Of a stretch of DNA of 64,000 nucleotides, positions 21,323-30,171 are shown one piece after another; the stretch's first letter is position 1, and each line of letters begins with the position of its first letter. Position numbers and translations under genes: made by a program. This stretch comes from Gulbenkiania mobilis. Lineage in GTDB: Bacteria; Pseudomonadota; Gammaproteobacteria; Burkholderiales; Chromobacteriaceae. The stretch spans positions 124,001 through 188,000 of the forward strand of contig SMDA01000002.1 of assembly GCA_004346645.1 (NCBI GenBank), given 5' to 3'. The notes under the pieces are model-generated. The model saw only the letters and a program-made list of their open reading frames with translations, had not been told where the DNA came from and made no database searches.

Positions 21323-23284
21323 ATGCGCCCCAGCCGTCTCAAGAACGCCCAGGCCGAAGAAAGCCAGCTGCAGTTGCGGTTGCTGGTGGTCTACGCCTTC
21401 ATCCTGCTGATGTTTGCCCTGCTGGTGGCGCGCTTCGTGTGGCTGCAGGTGCTGCAGCACGACCATTTCTCCACCCTGGCCCAGAACAACCGCATCTCGC
21501 TGGTACCGATCCAGCCCAGCCGTGGCCTGATCTACGATCGCAACGGGGTGGTGCTGGCCCAGAACTATTCGTCGTACACGCTGGAAGTGGTGCCCAGCAA
21601 GACCGCCGACCTGGAGGCCACGGTACACGCCTTGGGCGAGCTGGTAGAGATCACGCCGCGTGATATGCGCCGCTTCCGCAAGATGCTGGCGGAAAGCAAG
21701 GATTTCGAGGCGGTTCCCCTCAAACTGAAGCTTACTGACGAAGAAGCCGCACGCTTGGCGGCCAACGTTTGGCGCTTCCCCGGGGTGGAAGTGAACGCGC
21801 AGCTTTTCCGTGACTACCCCTACCGCGAGCTCACCAGCCACGTGCTGGGCTACATCGGCCGCATCAACCCCAAGGACAAGGAAAGGTTGGCCGAAGAGGA
21901 AAAGACGGCCAACTACCGCGGGGCCACACACATCGGCAAGACCGGCCTGGAGAAAATCTACGAGGACGTGCTGCACGGACAGGCAGGCTTCGAGGAAATC
22001 GAGACCGACTCCGCCGGTCGCGCCATCCGCAGCGTGCGCAGCACTCCGCCTGTGAGCGGGCACAACCTCAAGCTGGCGCTGGATATCCGGCTGCAGGAAC
22101 TGGCGGACAAGCTCTTCGGCCAACGTCGTGGCGCCGTGGTAGCCATCGACCCCCAAACTGGCGGTGTGCTGGCCTTCCTGTCCAAGCCCGGCTTCGATCC
22201 CAACCTCTTCATCGACGGCATCGATCCGCAGACCTGGAACACGCTCAACACCGACTGGCAGAAGCCGATGGTGAACCGCGCACTGCGCGGCGTGTATCCG
22301 CCGGGCTCGACCTTCAAGCCCTTCATGGCCATGGCAGCCCTGCAGTCGGGTGCGCTGACCCCCGGCCAGATCCTGCCGGCTCCCGGCTACTTTACACTGC
22401 CCGGCTCCAACCACCAGTTCCGGGACAGCGTGCCCAGCGGCCACGGTGCGATCAACCTGAGCAAAGCGATCGCCGTTTCCAGCGATACCTTCTTCTATCG
22501 GGTGGCGTGGGATATGGGCATCGACCGCATCCATCCGTTGGTCAGCCAGTTCGGACTGGGCAGCCTGACGGGCATCGACCTCGACGGCGAGGCACGCGGC
22601 GTCCTGCCGTCCAAGGAATGGAAGGCCAAGCGCTTTGCCAAGAGCCGGGAGGAGGTACGCCGCTGGTATCCGGCGGACGTGGTCAGCGTCGGCATCGGTC
22701 AGGGCTTCAACGCCTACACGCCGCTGCAGATGGCCAACGCCACCGCCATCCTTGCCAACGATGGCGTGGTCTACAAGCCGCACCTGGTGAAGGAAGTGGT
22801 CGACACCAAGACCGGGCAGATCCGGCGTGTGGAACCCAACCCGCTGCGGACCCTGCCGTTCAAGAAAAGCTACTACGGCGTGGTGAAAGAAGGCATGGCC
22901 GCCGTAATGCGCCCCGGCGGCACCGCGTGGCGCCTGGGCGTAGGCCTCAAATATGCCATGGCCGGCAAGACCGGTACCGCACAGGTGGTGCAGATTCGCC
23001 AGGGGGCCAAGTACAACGCCGCTGCCCTGGCCGAACAGTACCGCGACCATTCTTGGTTTATTGCCTTCGCCCCGGTGGAAAAACCACAGATCGCCCTGGC
23101 GGTGATCGTCGAAAATGCGGGGTTCGGGGCCGCCGCCGCCGCACCGATCGCGCGCGCCCTGTGCGACTTCTACCTAACCGGTGTGGTGCCGCCCGAACTG
23201 AAGGGTCAGCTCAAGACCTTGCCGCCCGAACCGGCCGAACAGGACAAGAAGGACACTGCCTCCCATGCAAGCCTCGCTGGTTAA
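21323..23284 (+). CDS. mrdA: Peptidoglycan transpeptidase PBP2
   Basis: Class B penicillin-binding protein that cross-links peptidoglycan during elongation. In 653 residues there is one membrane segment (about 18-44), the pedestal region from PSRGLIYDRNGVVLAQNYSSY, and the transpeptidase domain with STFK (329-332), SSD (386-388) and KTGT (549-552) intact. It overlaps mrdB by 20 nt. It holds one exact candidate uptake repeat (21885-21895, RLAE) and one core variant. Confidence 0.97.
   Translation: MRPSRLKNAQAEESQLQLRLLVVYAFILLMFALLVARFVWLQVLQHDHFSTLAQNNRISLVPIQPSRGLIYDRNGVVLAQNYSSYTLEVVPSKTADLEATVHALGELVEITPRDMRRFRKMLAESKDFEAVPLKLKLTDEEAARLAANVWRFPGVEVNAQLFRDYPYRELTSHVLGYIGRINPKDKERLAEEEKTANYRGATHIGKTGLEKIYEDVLHGQAGFEEIETDSAGRAIRSVRSTPPVSGHNLKLALDIRLQELADKLFGQRRGAVVAIDPQTGGVLAFLSKPGFDPNLFIDGIDPQTWNTLNTDWQKPMVNRALRGVYPPGSTFKPFMAMAALQSGALTPGQILPAPGYFTLPGSNHQFRDSVPSGHGAINLSKAIAVSSDTFFYRVAWDMGIDRIHPLVSQFGLGSLTGIDLDGEARGVLPSKEWKAKRFAKSREEVRRWYPADVVSVGIGQGFNAYTPLQMANATAILANDGVVYKPHLVKEVVDTKTGQIRRVEPNPLRTLPFKKSYYGVVKEGMAAVMRPGGTAWRLGVGLKYAMAGKTGTAQVVQIRQGAKYNAAALAEQYRDHSWFIAFAPVEKPQIALAVIVENAGFGAAAAAPIARALCDFYLTGVVPPELKGQLKTLPPEPAEQDKKDTASHASLAG
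21885..21895 (+). repeat. Candidate uptake repeat in mrdA
   Basis: Exact 11-mer in sense; codons AGG TTG GCC GAA (RLAE). Confidence 0.7.
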
Positions 23285-24359
23285 GCGCCTCTGGTACCTC
23301 ATCAAGGAACCGCTCGACGGCTGGTTGATGCTGCTGCTGGGCCTGATCTTCGTGCTCAGCCTGTTCGTGCTCTACTCCGCCTCAGACCAGACCTTCCAGA
23401 AGATCGACAACAAGCTCGTCTACACCGTACTTTCACTGGTGGTGATGTGGCTGGTAGCCTCCACGCGCCCGCACACGCTGATGAACTTCGCTCCCCCGAT
23501 CTATGCGCTGGGGCTGCTGTTATTACTGGCGGTGCACTTTGCCGGGGTGACCGTCAACGGCTCCACCCGCTGGCTGGAGCTGGGAGTGACGCGTATCCAG
23601 CCTTCGGAGATCATGAAGATCGCCCTGCCGATGATGCTGGCCTGGTTCTTCCAGCGCTTCGAGCTATCGCTGCGCTGGTGGCATTATCTGATTGCCTGTG
23701 CCCTGATCGCCGCGCCGGGCCTTCTGGTGCTCAAGCAGCCCGATCTGGGCACGGCCACCCTGATCATGGCGGCCGGCTTCTTCGTGCTCTTCTTTGCCGG
23801 GCTATCGTGGAAGGTGATTCTGGCGGGTTTGGTGGCTTTTGCCGCCAGCCTGCCGATCGTGTGGAACATGCTGCACGACTACCAGCGCAAGCGTGTGCTG
23901 ACACTGATCGACCCGATGCAGGATCCGCTCGGGGATGGCTACCACATCATCCAGTCGATGATCGCCATCGGGTCGGGGGGCCCCTGGGGCAAGGGCTGGC
24001 TGAACGGCACCCAGACGCATCTGGACTACATCCCGGAGCGCACCACCGACTTCATCTTTGCCGTGTACTCGGAAGAGTTCGGGCTTGTCGGCAACATCGT
24101 GCTCGTGCTGCTCTACCTCCTGATCATCAGCCGTGGGCTGGTCATCACAGCGCGTGCGCCCACGCTCTACGGACGGCTGATGGCTGGGGCGCTTACCCTG
24201 TCCTTCTTTGTCTACGCCTTCGTCAACATGGGCATGGTGGCAGGCATCCTGCCAGTGGTGGGCGTGCCGCTGCCGTTTGTTTCCTACGGGGGCACCGCCA
24301 CGGTCACCCTGTTCATCGGCATGGGCATGCTGATGAGCATCGCCCACCAGCGCCGTTGA
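23265..24359 (+). CDS. mrdB: Peptidoglycan glycosyltransferase RodA
   Basis: SEDS-family polymerase of the elongasome, partner of PBP2. The 364-residue protein has about ten membrane segments and the motifs VNGSTRWLELGVTRIQPSEIMKIALP and PERTTDFIFAVYSEEFGLVGN. It ends GTATVTLFIGMGMLMSI. The start overlaps the end of mrdA by 20 nt, consistent with coupled translation. Confidence 0.97.
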   Translation: MQASLVKRLWYLIKEPLDGWLMLLLGLIFVLSLFVLYSASDQTFQKIDNKLVYTVLSLVVMWLVASTRPHTLMNFAPPIYALGLLLLLAVHFAGVTVNGSTRWLELGVTRIQPSEIMKIALPMMLAWFFQRFELSLRWWHYLIACALIAAPGLLVLKQPDLGTATLIMAAGFFVLFFAGLSWKVILAGLVAFAASLPIVWNMLHDYQRKRVLTLIDPMQDPLGDGYHIIQSMIAIGSGGPWGKGWLNGTQTHLDYIPERTTDFIFAVYSEEFGLVGNIVLVLLYLLIISRGLVITARAPTLYGRLMAGALTLSFFVYAFVNMGMVAGILPVVGVPLPFVSYGGTATVTLFIGMGMLMSIAHQRR

Positions 24360-24454
24360 GTGCGCCATCCCGGTTGCCTTACCTCACGCCCCCGCCTACC
24401 ATAGAGTCAGAGCTCTAACCCGGCGACGATCGGGAAACGCGCGAGGAGAGAGGG

Positions 24455-25321
24455 ATGGGCATGAACGTGGAGTGGCTGCTGCTGGCACTGGCGCCGGTGT
24501 TCCTGCTGTGTGTCGCTTGGGAAGCGTGGTGGTGCCAACGGCGGGGGCTTGCCTATTACGATTTACGCGACACCCTGTGCAATGCGGCACTGGCGCTACT
24601 GCATCAAGGCGCGGATAAGCTGGCCTGGGTGTTCGTGCTGCCGGTGTACGCCTGGGTGTATCAACACCATCGCCTGCTGGAGCTCGCGCCTGGCTGGGCC
24701 AGCTTCCTGCTGCTGTTCCTGGCACAGGATTTTCTCTACTACTGGTTTCACCGTGCCAGCCATCGTGTGCGCTGGTTGTGGGCGGCACACAGCGTGCACC
24801 ACAGCTCGACCCGGATGAACTTTTCCACCGCTTTCCGCCAGAGCCTGATGTATCCGGTGGCCGGCATGTGGCTGTTCTGGCTGCCGCTTGCCTGGCTCGG
24901 GTTTCCGCCGCAGCAGGTGGTGGGGGTGGTGCTACTCAATCTGGCCTTCCAGTTTTTTGTACACACGCAGACTGTGCCGCGGCTGGGCTGGCTGGAAAAG
25001 GTGTTCAACACACCTTCCATCCATCGCGCCCACCATGCCTGCAATCCCTGCTACATCGACCGCAACTACGCCGGCGTGCTGGTGATCTGGGACCGACTGT
25101 TCGGTACCTACGTCGATGAGTGCGACAGTGAGCCCTGCCGCTATGGCACCGTGACGCCGGTGAACAGCCACAATCCCCTCATCGTCACCTTTCACGCCTG
25201 GCGCGCCTTGCTGCACGACCTGATACGGGCACGCCGCCTGGGCGAAGTCGTGCAGGTACTGTTCGGCCCTCCGGAGGCCACGGAACGGCGGCCCCCTGCC
25301 CCGGTGCGCGACCGCCCATGA
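24455..25321 (+). CDS. Sterol desaturase / fatty acid hydroxylase family membrane protein
   Basis: Di-iron membrane oxygenase of the FA-hydroxylase superfamily; the lipid substrate cannot be read from sequence. The 288-residue protein has four or more hydrophobic segments and a histidine cluster of the right type: WFHRASHRVRW, HSVHHSS and HRAHHACN. A purine-rich GGAGAGAGGG precedes the start; a second ATG two codons in is possible. It follows rodA on the same strand by 95 nt and may be the end of that transcript or separate. Confidence 0.85.
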   Translation: MGMNVEWLLLALAPVFLLCVAWEAWWCQRRGLAYYDLRDTLCNAALALLHQGADKLAWVFVLPVYAWVYQHHRLLELAPGWASFLLLFLAQDFLYYWFHRASHRVRWLWAAHSVHHSSTRMNFSTAFRQSLMYPVAGMWLFWLPLAWLGFPPQQVVGVVLLNLAFQFFVHTQTVPRLGWLEKVFNTPSIHRAHHACNPCYIDRNYAGVLVIWDRLFGTYVDECDSEPCRYGTVTPVNSHNPLIVTFHAWRALLHDLIRARRLGEVVQVLFGPPEATERRPPAPVRDRP

Positions 25322-25324
25322 AAA

Positions 25325-25343
25325 ACCCCCGCGTAGCGGGGGC
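25325..25343 (-). terminator. Rho-independent terminator after ccsA
   Basis: CCCCCGC and GCGGGGG flank a GTA loop. On the minus strand the stem is followed by TTTTT (25321-25325 on the plus strand is AAAAA), so it terminates the leftward cytochrome-maturation operon. It lies just after the end of the convergent hydroxylase gene. Confidence 0.85.
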
Positions 25344-25354
25344 ATCATCAACAG

Positions 25355-25365
25355 GGTTGGCCGAA
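25355..25365 (+). repeat. Candidate uptake repeat, 3' of ccsA
   Basis: Exact GGTTGGCCGAA in the 47-nt convergent gap, between the terminator stem and the ccsA stop codon. Confidence 0.75.
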
Positions 25366-25368
25366 GCC

Positions 25369-26520
25369 TCAGAGCGTGCCGTAGGAATGCAATCCTGAGA
25401 GGAACATGTTCACGCCCAGGAAGGCGAAGCTGGTTACGAACAACCCGCCCACGGCCCACCATGCCAGCGGCGCACCGCGCCAGCCCTTCACCAGACGGAT
25501 GTGCAGCCAGGCTGCGTAGTTGAGCCAGACGATCAACGCCCAAGTTTCCTTCGGGTCCCAGCTCCAGTATCCGCCCCAGGCATCCGCCGCCCACATCGCC
25601 CCAAGGATGGTGGCAATGGTAAAGAACAGGAAGCCCACGGCAATCGCCTTGTACATCACCTCGTCCAGCACCTCGGCCGGCGGCAGGCGGCTGGCCAGCC
25701 AGCCGCGCATTACCATCAGCTCGGCCACGCCCAGCATGGCCGCAATCGCGAATGCCCCATAACCGATGAAGTTGGCCGGCACGTGGATCTTCATCCACCA
25801 CGACTGCAGCGCCGGAATCAGCGGCTGAATCTCGTGAGCCTGGCGATCGAAGGTGTACCAGAGGATGAAGCCGACCGCAGCCGACACCACCAGCAGCACA
25901 AAGGCCCCCATCTGGCGCGCGGCAAAACGGGCTTCGTAGTAAAGATACATCAACGCCGTGATCAGACAGAACAGCACGAACACTTCATACAGGTTGGAGA
26001 CAGGGATGTGCCCGATGTCCGGGCCGATCAGGTAGCTCTCATACCAGCGCGTGAACATACCCGCCAGACCCGCCACGGAGGCACTCCAGGTCAATCCGGC
26101 CGCGATACGCCCCAACAGCTCGGAGCGCTGCAGCAGTGCCATCCAGTAAAGCAGGGTGGCTAGGAAGAACAGCGTGCACATCCACATGATCGACGACTGG
26201 CTGGAGAGCAGGTACTTCAGCCCGAAGGCCGTCTGTGCACGCCCCAGGTCGCCCTGATAGAGGCCAATGGCCGCCAAAGCCACCAGACCGGACAGCGGGA
26301 AGTACCAGCGCCAGGCTTTCCAGAACCATCCCAGCCCGATCAGGCCGATCGCGCTGCCGGCCAGAATGCCGGCCTCGTACCCATCCAAGTAACTGCCGTA
26401 ACGATAGAAGGTAAAGACTGCCGCCGACAGCACCAGCAGGGCATACAGCCAGTCAGTCAGCCGCAACTGCCGGTAGAAGGGCGGCTTGGGATCGAAAGTA
26501 GTAGAAGCCAGTTCCATCAT
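25369..26520 (-). CDS. ccsA: Cytochrome c biogenesis protein CcsA/ResC
   Basis: System II (Ccs) haem handling protein that, with ResB, exports haem and attaches it to apocytochromes c in the periplasm. The 383-residue polytopic protein has the tryptophan-rich haem motif WGGYWSWDPKETWAL, with flanking histidines such as KIHVPANFIGYGAF and the terminal LSGLHSYGTL. It starts MMELAS at an ATGATG junction whose central TGA ends resB. Gene naming (ccsA, ccsB, resC) varies between genomes. Confidence 0.94.
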   Translation of the reverse strand: MMELASTTFDPKPPFYRQLRLTDWLYALLVLSAAVFTFYRYGSYLDGYEAGILAGSAIGLIGLGWFWKAWRWYFPLSGLVALAAIGLYQGDLGRAQTAFGLKYLLSSQSSIMWMCTLFFLATLLYWMALLQRSELLGRIAAGLTWSASVAGLAGMFTRWYESYLIGPDIGHIPVSNLYEVFVLFCLITALMYLYYEARFAARQMGAFVLLVVSAAVGFILWYTFDRQAHEIQPLIPALQSWWMKIHVPANFIGYGAFAIAAMLGVAELMVMRGWLASRLPPAEVLDEVMYKAIAVGFLFFTIATILGAMWAADAWGGYWSWDPKETWALIVWLNYAAWLHIRLVKGWRGAPLAWWAVGGLFVTSFAFLGVNMFLSGLHSYGTL

Positions 26521-28535
26521 GCACCTCGTACGAGCTGTTGCAGCGCTTTGGCATGCCGGGCAAAGTCCGCGTCCAGATCCCGGTTGTGCCGGTTGGACGT
26601 CAGAGCCAGGCGGGTTTCTCCGTTGCGCACCCGGATCCAGATGCGCACTTCACGGATATAGAACATCAGGATGATGCCGATCACCAGCATCAGCGACCCG
26701 AGATAGACGAGCGTCTTGCCCGGTGAGCGCGTCAGCTGCAAGCCGGAGGCCTGCACCTGTTGGAAGCCTTCCAGCTGCAGGAAGAGCGGCGCCCGATAAT
26801 CGTTGAGCGCGCTGGTAGCTACCAGACCATCCAGCAGGAAACGGTAGGTGGCCTTGTCGCTGGGTGGAGGGGGAAGGCCAGCACGGGCATTGGCCACGGC
26901 CATCACATCCGGCACCGTGCCCTGAAGGATCTTCACATAGGTCTGTGCCACTTCCGCGCGCTTCTCCTTAGGCACCCGCTCGTCCAGAAACTTCTCCAGT
27001 GCGACAAATCCGCCCTGGGCAAACCGCGCCAGAATCCATTTCACGCTGTTCTCGAACTCGCCCTGCATCTGGGCGCTGATCGCGTTGCCAGCACGCGCGC
27101 GCGCGCCGGTGCGACGGGCGATCTCGTCGTAGAGCGACGGGTCCAGCAGGGCGGAGCGCAGGCGCATGAAGGTGGCCAACGACTGGTCTGCATCCAGCGG
27201 CAGGCGCAGATACTGGAACGGCTCGGACACCTGGCTGCGCATGCCTGCAACCAAGTAGCTGGCCCCCTCCTCTTGGAAGGGCGCCATGTAATGCTGGAAC
27301 TCGGTCGCTTGGCCTTGGGCATCACGCAGCTTGAAAGTAATGCTGGGGCCGAGGTTCTTCAGGTTCTTTTCCTGCTTCACTTCGCGGGCGTCGTGCATCC
27401 GCTCGGCCAGGCTGCGGCTCGCGGACTGGGGCTTGCCCCCCATCTCCTCGATGTTGAACACCCGTAGCTCGCCGAACTCCAGAGCATAGCTCTGGCCATT
27501 GACACGCAGGGGCTGGGTGGCCAGCGAAGTACCCTCCAGCTTGACCGGTTGCGCCTGCGGAGCCGCCAGATTCCAGGCTTTGAACTCCAGAGGCGAGCCA
27601 CCATCACCGAAGCTTGCCTGATAGATGGCCACGCCGTCGACGACAAGCGGATGGTTCACCTTGACGGTCGCGGCCGTCTCCTTGCCGGTGGCCTTGTCGG
27701 TCACCACGATGTCGCTGGCAAACAGCTTGGGCATGCCGTTGCTGTAGTAATCGACGTGAAACTTTTTGAGCGTGACGATGAAGGGCAGTTCCTGAACCAG
27801 ATAGCCCTTGCCGCTGTTGAGGAACACCACGTCGGCGCTGCGCGACTCGCCGATGGTCACATTACCCCGGAAGGACAGGTTCCCGCTGCCCAATCGGCTG
27901 TGGGCGGGAATCTGCGACTGCGGCAGATCGCGAGTCTCGGGCACCACCGTGCCGAACAGCTCGCCCAGCTTCAGCGGCAGGTTGCCATCCATGAGCCCGC
28001 CGATGCAGATCACCACCAGCGCGATGTGGGCAAAGAAGTAACCCAGCTTGTTGGCCGCGCCCTTCTTGCCAGCCAGAACCCAGCCATCCTCCCGCTCGCC
28101 TGGCCGCAGACGGAAGCCCTGAGCGGTCAGATAGCGTCCTGCTGCCTCGCGGTCGACCTCGCCCGCCACAAGCGTGGAATGTTTCATCAGCTCCAGCGAG
28201 GTATCCGAAGCCTTCTCGCGAAAACTCTTCATCTCCCGCAGGAAGCCCGGGCCGTTGCGCACGATGCACAGCGAGGTGGAGACCACCAGAAAGGCCAAGA
28301 TGGTGAGGAACCAGCCCGAGTGGTAGACGTCGTACAGCCCCAGCCATTCGAAGGCTGTGAACCAGAACTGGCCGAACTCGAAGGCATAGTTGGGATAGGG
28401 TTCGTTCTGCTTGAGGACGGTGCCGATCACCGAAGCGATGGCAATGATGGTCAGAAGCCCGATGGCAAAGCGCATCGAACTGAGCAGTTCGTAGACCTTG
28501 TAGGCCAGCCCAGGCTGGCGGCGTGATGGAGTCAT
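26517..28535 (-). CDS. resB: Cytochrome c biogenesis protein ResB
   Basis: Membrane partner of CcsA in System II cytochrome c maturation. The 672-residue protein has N-terminal membrane segments (YKVYELLSSMRFAIGLLTIIAIASVIGTVLKQNEPYP is split here for recognition: LLSSMRFAIGLL then VIGTVLKQNEPYP), a third near 170-190, a large periplasmic domain, and a C-terminal segment near 600-620 (LGSLMLVIGIILMFYIRE). It lies downstream of cytochrome c4 but is separated by a terminator. Confidence 0.93.
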   Translation of the reverse strand: MTPSRRQPGLAYKVYELLSSMRFAIGLLTIIAIASVIGTVLKQNEPYPNYAFEFGQFWFTAFEWLGLYDVYHSGWFLTILAFLVVSTSLCIVRNGPGFLREMKSFREKASDTSLELMKHSTLVAGEVDREAAGRYLTAQGFRLRPGEREDGWVLAGKKGAANKLGYFFAHIALVVICIGGLMDGNLPLKLGELFGTVVPETRDLPQSQIPAHSRLGSGNLSFRGNVTIGESRSADVVFLNSGKGYLVQELPFIVTLKKFHVDYYSNGMPKLFASDIVVTDKATGKETAATVKVNHPLVVDGVAIYQASFGDGGSPLEFKAWNLAAPQAQPVKLEGTSLATQPLRVNGQSYALEFGELRVFNIEEMGGKPQSASRSLAERMHDAREVKQEKNLKNLGPSITFKLRDAQGQATEFQHYMAPFQEEGASYLVAGMRSQVSEPFQYLRLPLDADQSLATFMRLRSALLDPSLYDEIARRTGARARAGNAISAQMQGEFENSVKWILARFAQGGFVALEKFLDERVPKEKRAEVAQTYVKILQGTVPDVMAVANARAGLPPPPSDKATYRFLLDGLVATSALNDYRAPLFLQLEGFQQVQASGLQLTRSPGKTLVYLGSLMLVIGIILMFYIREVRIWIRVRNGETRLALTSNRHNRDLDADFARHAKALQQLVRGA

Positions 28536-28549
28536 GTTTCTTCAGAACG

Positions 28550-28583
28550 AAAAAGGGAAGCCCGCCGGGGGGCCTCCCTTTTG
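28550..28583 (-). terminator. Terminator between cytochrome c4 and resB
   Basis: AAAGGGA and TCCCTTT arms, extended by four G-C pairs after one mismatch, lie between the cytochrome c4 stop and the resB start. On the minus strand the stem is followed by TTTTT. It should separate abundant cytochrome mRNA from resB-ccsA. Confidence 0.7.
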
Positions 28584-28609
28584 AACGCAGGCGGGCACAA
28601 AAGTTGCGC

Positions 28610-29227
28610 TCAGCGCAGGCCCGAGATGTATTCCGCCACAGCCTTCATTTCGGCATCGCTCATGCGCGACGCGATCTCGGCCATGGTCTGGTTCTTGCGC
28701 TCGGTCCCGGCCTTGAAGTCGTTCAGTTGCTTGAGCACGTAGGCAGCATGCTGGCTGCCCAGGCGCGGGAACTGTACGGGGATGCCCTTGCCGGCCGGAC
28801 CGTGGCAGGCCATACAGGCCGGCACACGGGTGAGCGGGTTGCCACTGCGGTAAATCTGGCGACCGAGATCCATCTGGGACTTGTCGGATGCCTCGCGCGG
28901 CTTCACGCTCTGGCTGCCGAAGTAGGCAGCCACGTTGCGCATGTCGTCCTCGGACAACGGAGCGGCCATGCCCATCATGATCGGGTTCTTGCGCACCCCA
29001 GCCTTGAATGCCTGCAGCTGCGCATAGAGGTACGCAGGATGCTGGCCGGCCAGCGTCGGGTTGGCCGAAGCCACGCTGTTGCCGTCCGCTCCGTGACAGG
29101 CCGCACATACCTGCTCGGCAATCTGTTTGCCCTTGGCCACATCGGCGGTCTTGCCGGCCGGTGTTGCAGCCAGCGCACTGCCGGCCAGGACAGCCGCAGC
29201 CAGCGCCAACAGCCTCTTACCTTTCAT
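28610..29227 (-). CDS. Cytochrome c4 (dihaem, periplasmic)
   Basis: Dihaem electron carrier, usually between the bc1 complex and terminal oxidases. The 205-residue precursor has a signal peptide (about 1-21, LLALAAAVLAGSALA) and two c-type haem sites, CAACH (about residue 41) and CMACH (about 138), in duplicated halves. Distal methionines are likely in the KNPIMMGMAAPLS and KNQTMAEIA loops. An AAGGAG precedes the ATG. It is divergent from engB. It contains an exact candidate uptake repeat (29059-29069, SANP). Confidence 0.95.
   Translation of the reverse strand: MKGKRLLALAAAVLAGSALAATPAGKTADVAKGKQIAEQVCAACHGADGNSVASANPTLAGQHPAYLYAQLQAFKAGVRKNPIMMGMAAPLSEDDMRNVAAYFGSQSVKPREASDKSQMDLGRQIYRSGNPLTRVPACMACHGPAGKGIPVQFPRLGSQHAAYVLKQLNDFKAGTERKNQTMAEIASRMSDAEMKAVAEYISGLR
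29059..29069 (+). repeat. Candidate uptake repeat in cytochrome c4 gene
   Basis: Exact 11-mer antisense to the gene; codons read SANP right after the first haem site. Confidence 0.7.
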
Positions 29228-29251
29228 GATCGCTCCTTGAGAGAGATTGCG

Positions 29252-29279
29252 TAAATATCTGTAAAAGTGGCAATTTCAA
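29252..29279 (-). promoter_or_regulatory. Probable sigma-70 promoter of cytochrome c4
   Basis: On the minus strand TTGAAA (29274-29279) and TATTTA (29252-29257) are separated by 16 nt and lie 25-52 bp before the start codon, in an A+T-rich gap. Confidence 0.55.
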
Positions 29280-29318
29280 ACCTGTTATTCTATACCAGTT
29301 GCCTTCGACCTTACCACT

Positions 29319-29987
29319 ATGTCTATTTTTCAGAACGCGCGCTTTTATACCACCGTCAATCATCTCAAGGACTTGCCCCCCACCCGGGCGGAAATCGCCT
29401 TCGTGGGCCGCTCCAATGCCGGCAAGTCGAGCGCGATCAACACCTTGTGCAACCGGACCCGTCTGGCGTTCGTCTCCAAGACGCCCGGTCGTACCCAGCA
29501 TATCAACTTTTTCGAACTCGGCGATGCCTGCTTTCTGGTTGACCTGCCCGGTTATGGCTACGCAGAGGTGCCCGAGGCGATCCGCACCCATTGGGTGGAA
29601 CTGCTCGGACGCTACCTGCAGACACGCCAGAGCCTGATCGGACTGTTGCTGATCATGGATATCCGTCATCCGCTGCGGGAGCTGGACTGGAAGATGGTGG
29701 AATTCTTCGGCGCGACCGGCCGACCGCTGCACATCCTGCTCTCCAAAGCCGACAAGCTATCGCGGCAGGAGCAGATGAAGACGCTGGCAGCCGTAAAGCG
29801 CGAACTGTCGGCCTATCCGTCGGTATCGGTGCAACTCTTCTCCAGCCTGAAAAAGCAGGGAACGGAAGAGGTGGAAAAAGTAGTGGGGCACTGGCTGGCC
29901 ACGCTGAACCTGCCGGAAAACCAGGCCGAAGATGGAGAAAGCCTAGCGGGCACACAGCCAGACGGAACTTTGCCGGACAGCGACTGA
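29319..29987 (+). CDS. engB: Ribosome biogenesis GTPase EngB/YsxC
   Basis: Essential P-loop GTPase that helps late 50S assembly. The 222-residue protein has G1 [16 protein letters not shown] (about residue 31), the [11 protein letters not shown] switch, G3 DLPGYG, and G4 SKADKL. It has a 20-residue acidic C-terminal extension that looks poorly conserved. It is divergent from cytochrome c4, a common neighbour in betaproteobacteria. Confidence 0.96.
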   Translation: MSIFQNARFYTTVNHLKDLPPTRAEIAFVGRSNAGKSSAINTLCNRTRLAFVSKTPGRTQHINFFELGDACFLVDLPGYGYAEVPEAIRTHWVELLGRYLQTRQSLIGLLLIMDIRHPLRELDWKMVEFFGATGRPLHILLSKADKLSRQEQMKTLAAVKRELSAYPSVSVQLFSSLKKQGTEEVEKVVGHWLATLNLPENQAEDGESLAGTQPDGTLPDSD

Positions 29988-30053
29988 CCTAACCTTCAGG
30001 TGTATTCACCTCCCGCTACCTCCCTGAGCGGGTGCCTTGTTCGAAGGCCTTTT

Positions 30054-30095
30054 GCCCCCCGGTCACTACCGTATCCGCCGGGGGCTTTTTCTTTT
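30054..30095 (+). terminator. Rho-independent terminator after engB
   Basis: GCCCCCC (30054-30060) pairs with CGGGGGC (30079-30085), followed directly by TTTTTCTTTT. Confidence 0.8.
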
Positions 30096-30121
30096 CCACA
30101 AAGCCAGGACGGGGCAGCAGA

Positions 30122-30151
30122 AAAAAAGCGATGCCTCAGGCATCGCTTTTT
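30122..30151. terminator. Bidirectional terminator between engB and rlpA
   Basis: A perfect stem GCGATGCC / GGCATCGC with a TCA loop is flanked by an A run on the left and a T run on the right, so it can act for rlpA on the minus strand and engB on the plus strand. Confidence 0.85.
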
Positions 30152-30171
30152 CTGTAGCGGGGAAGCGAGGC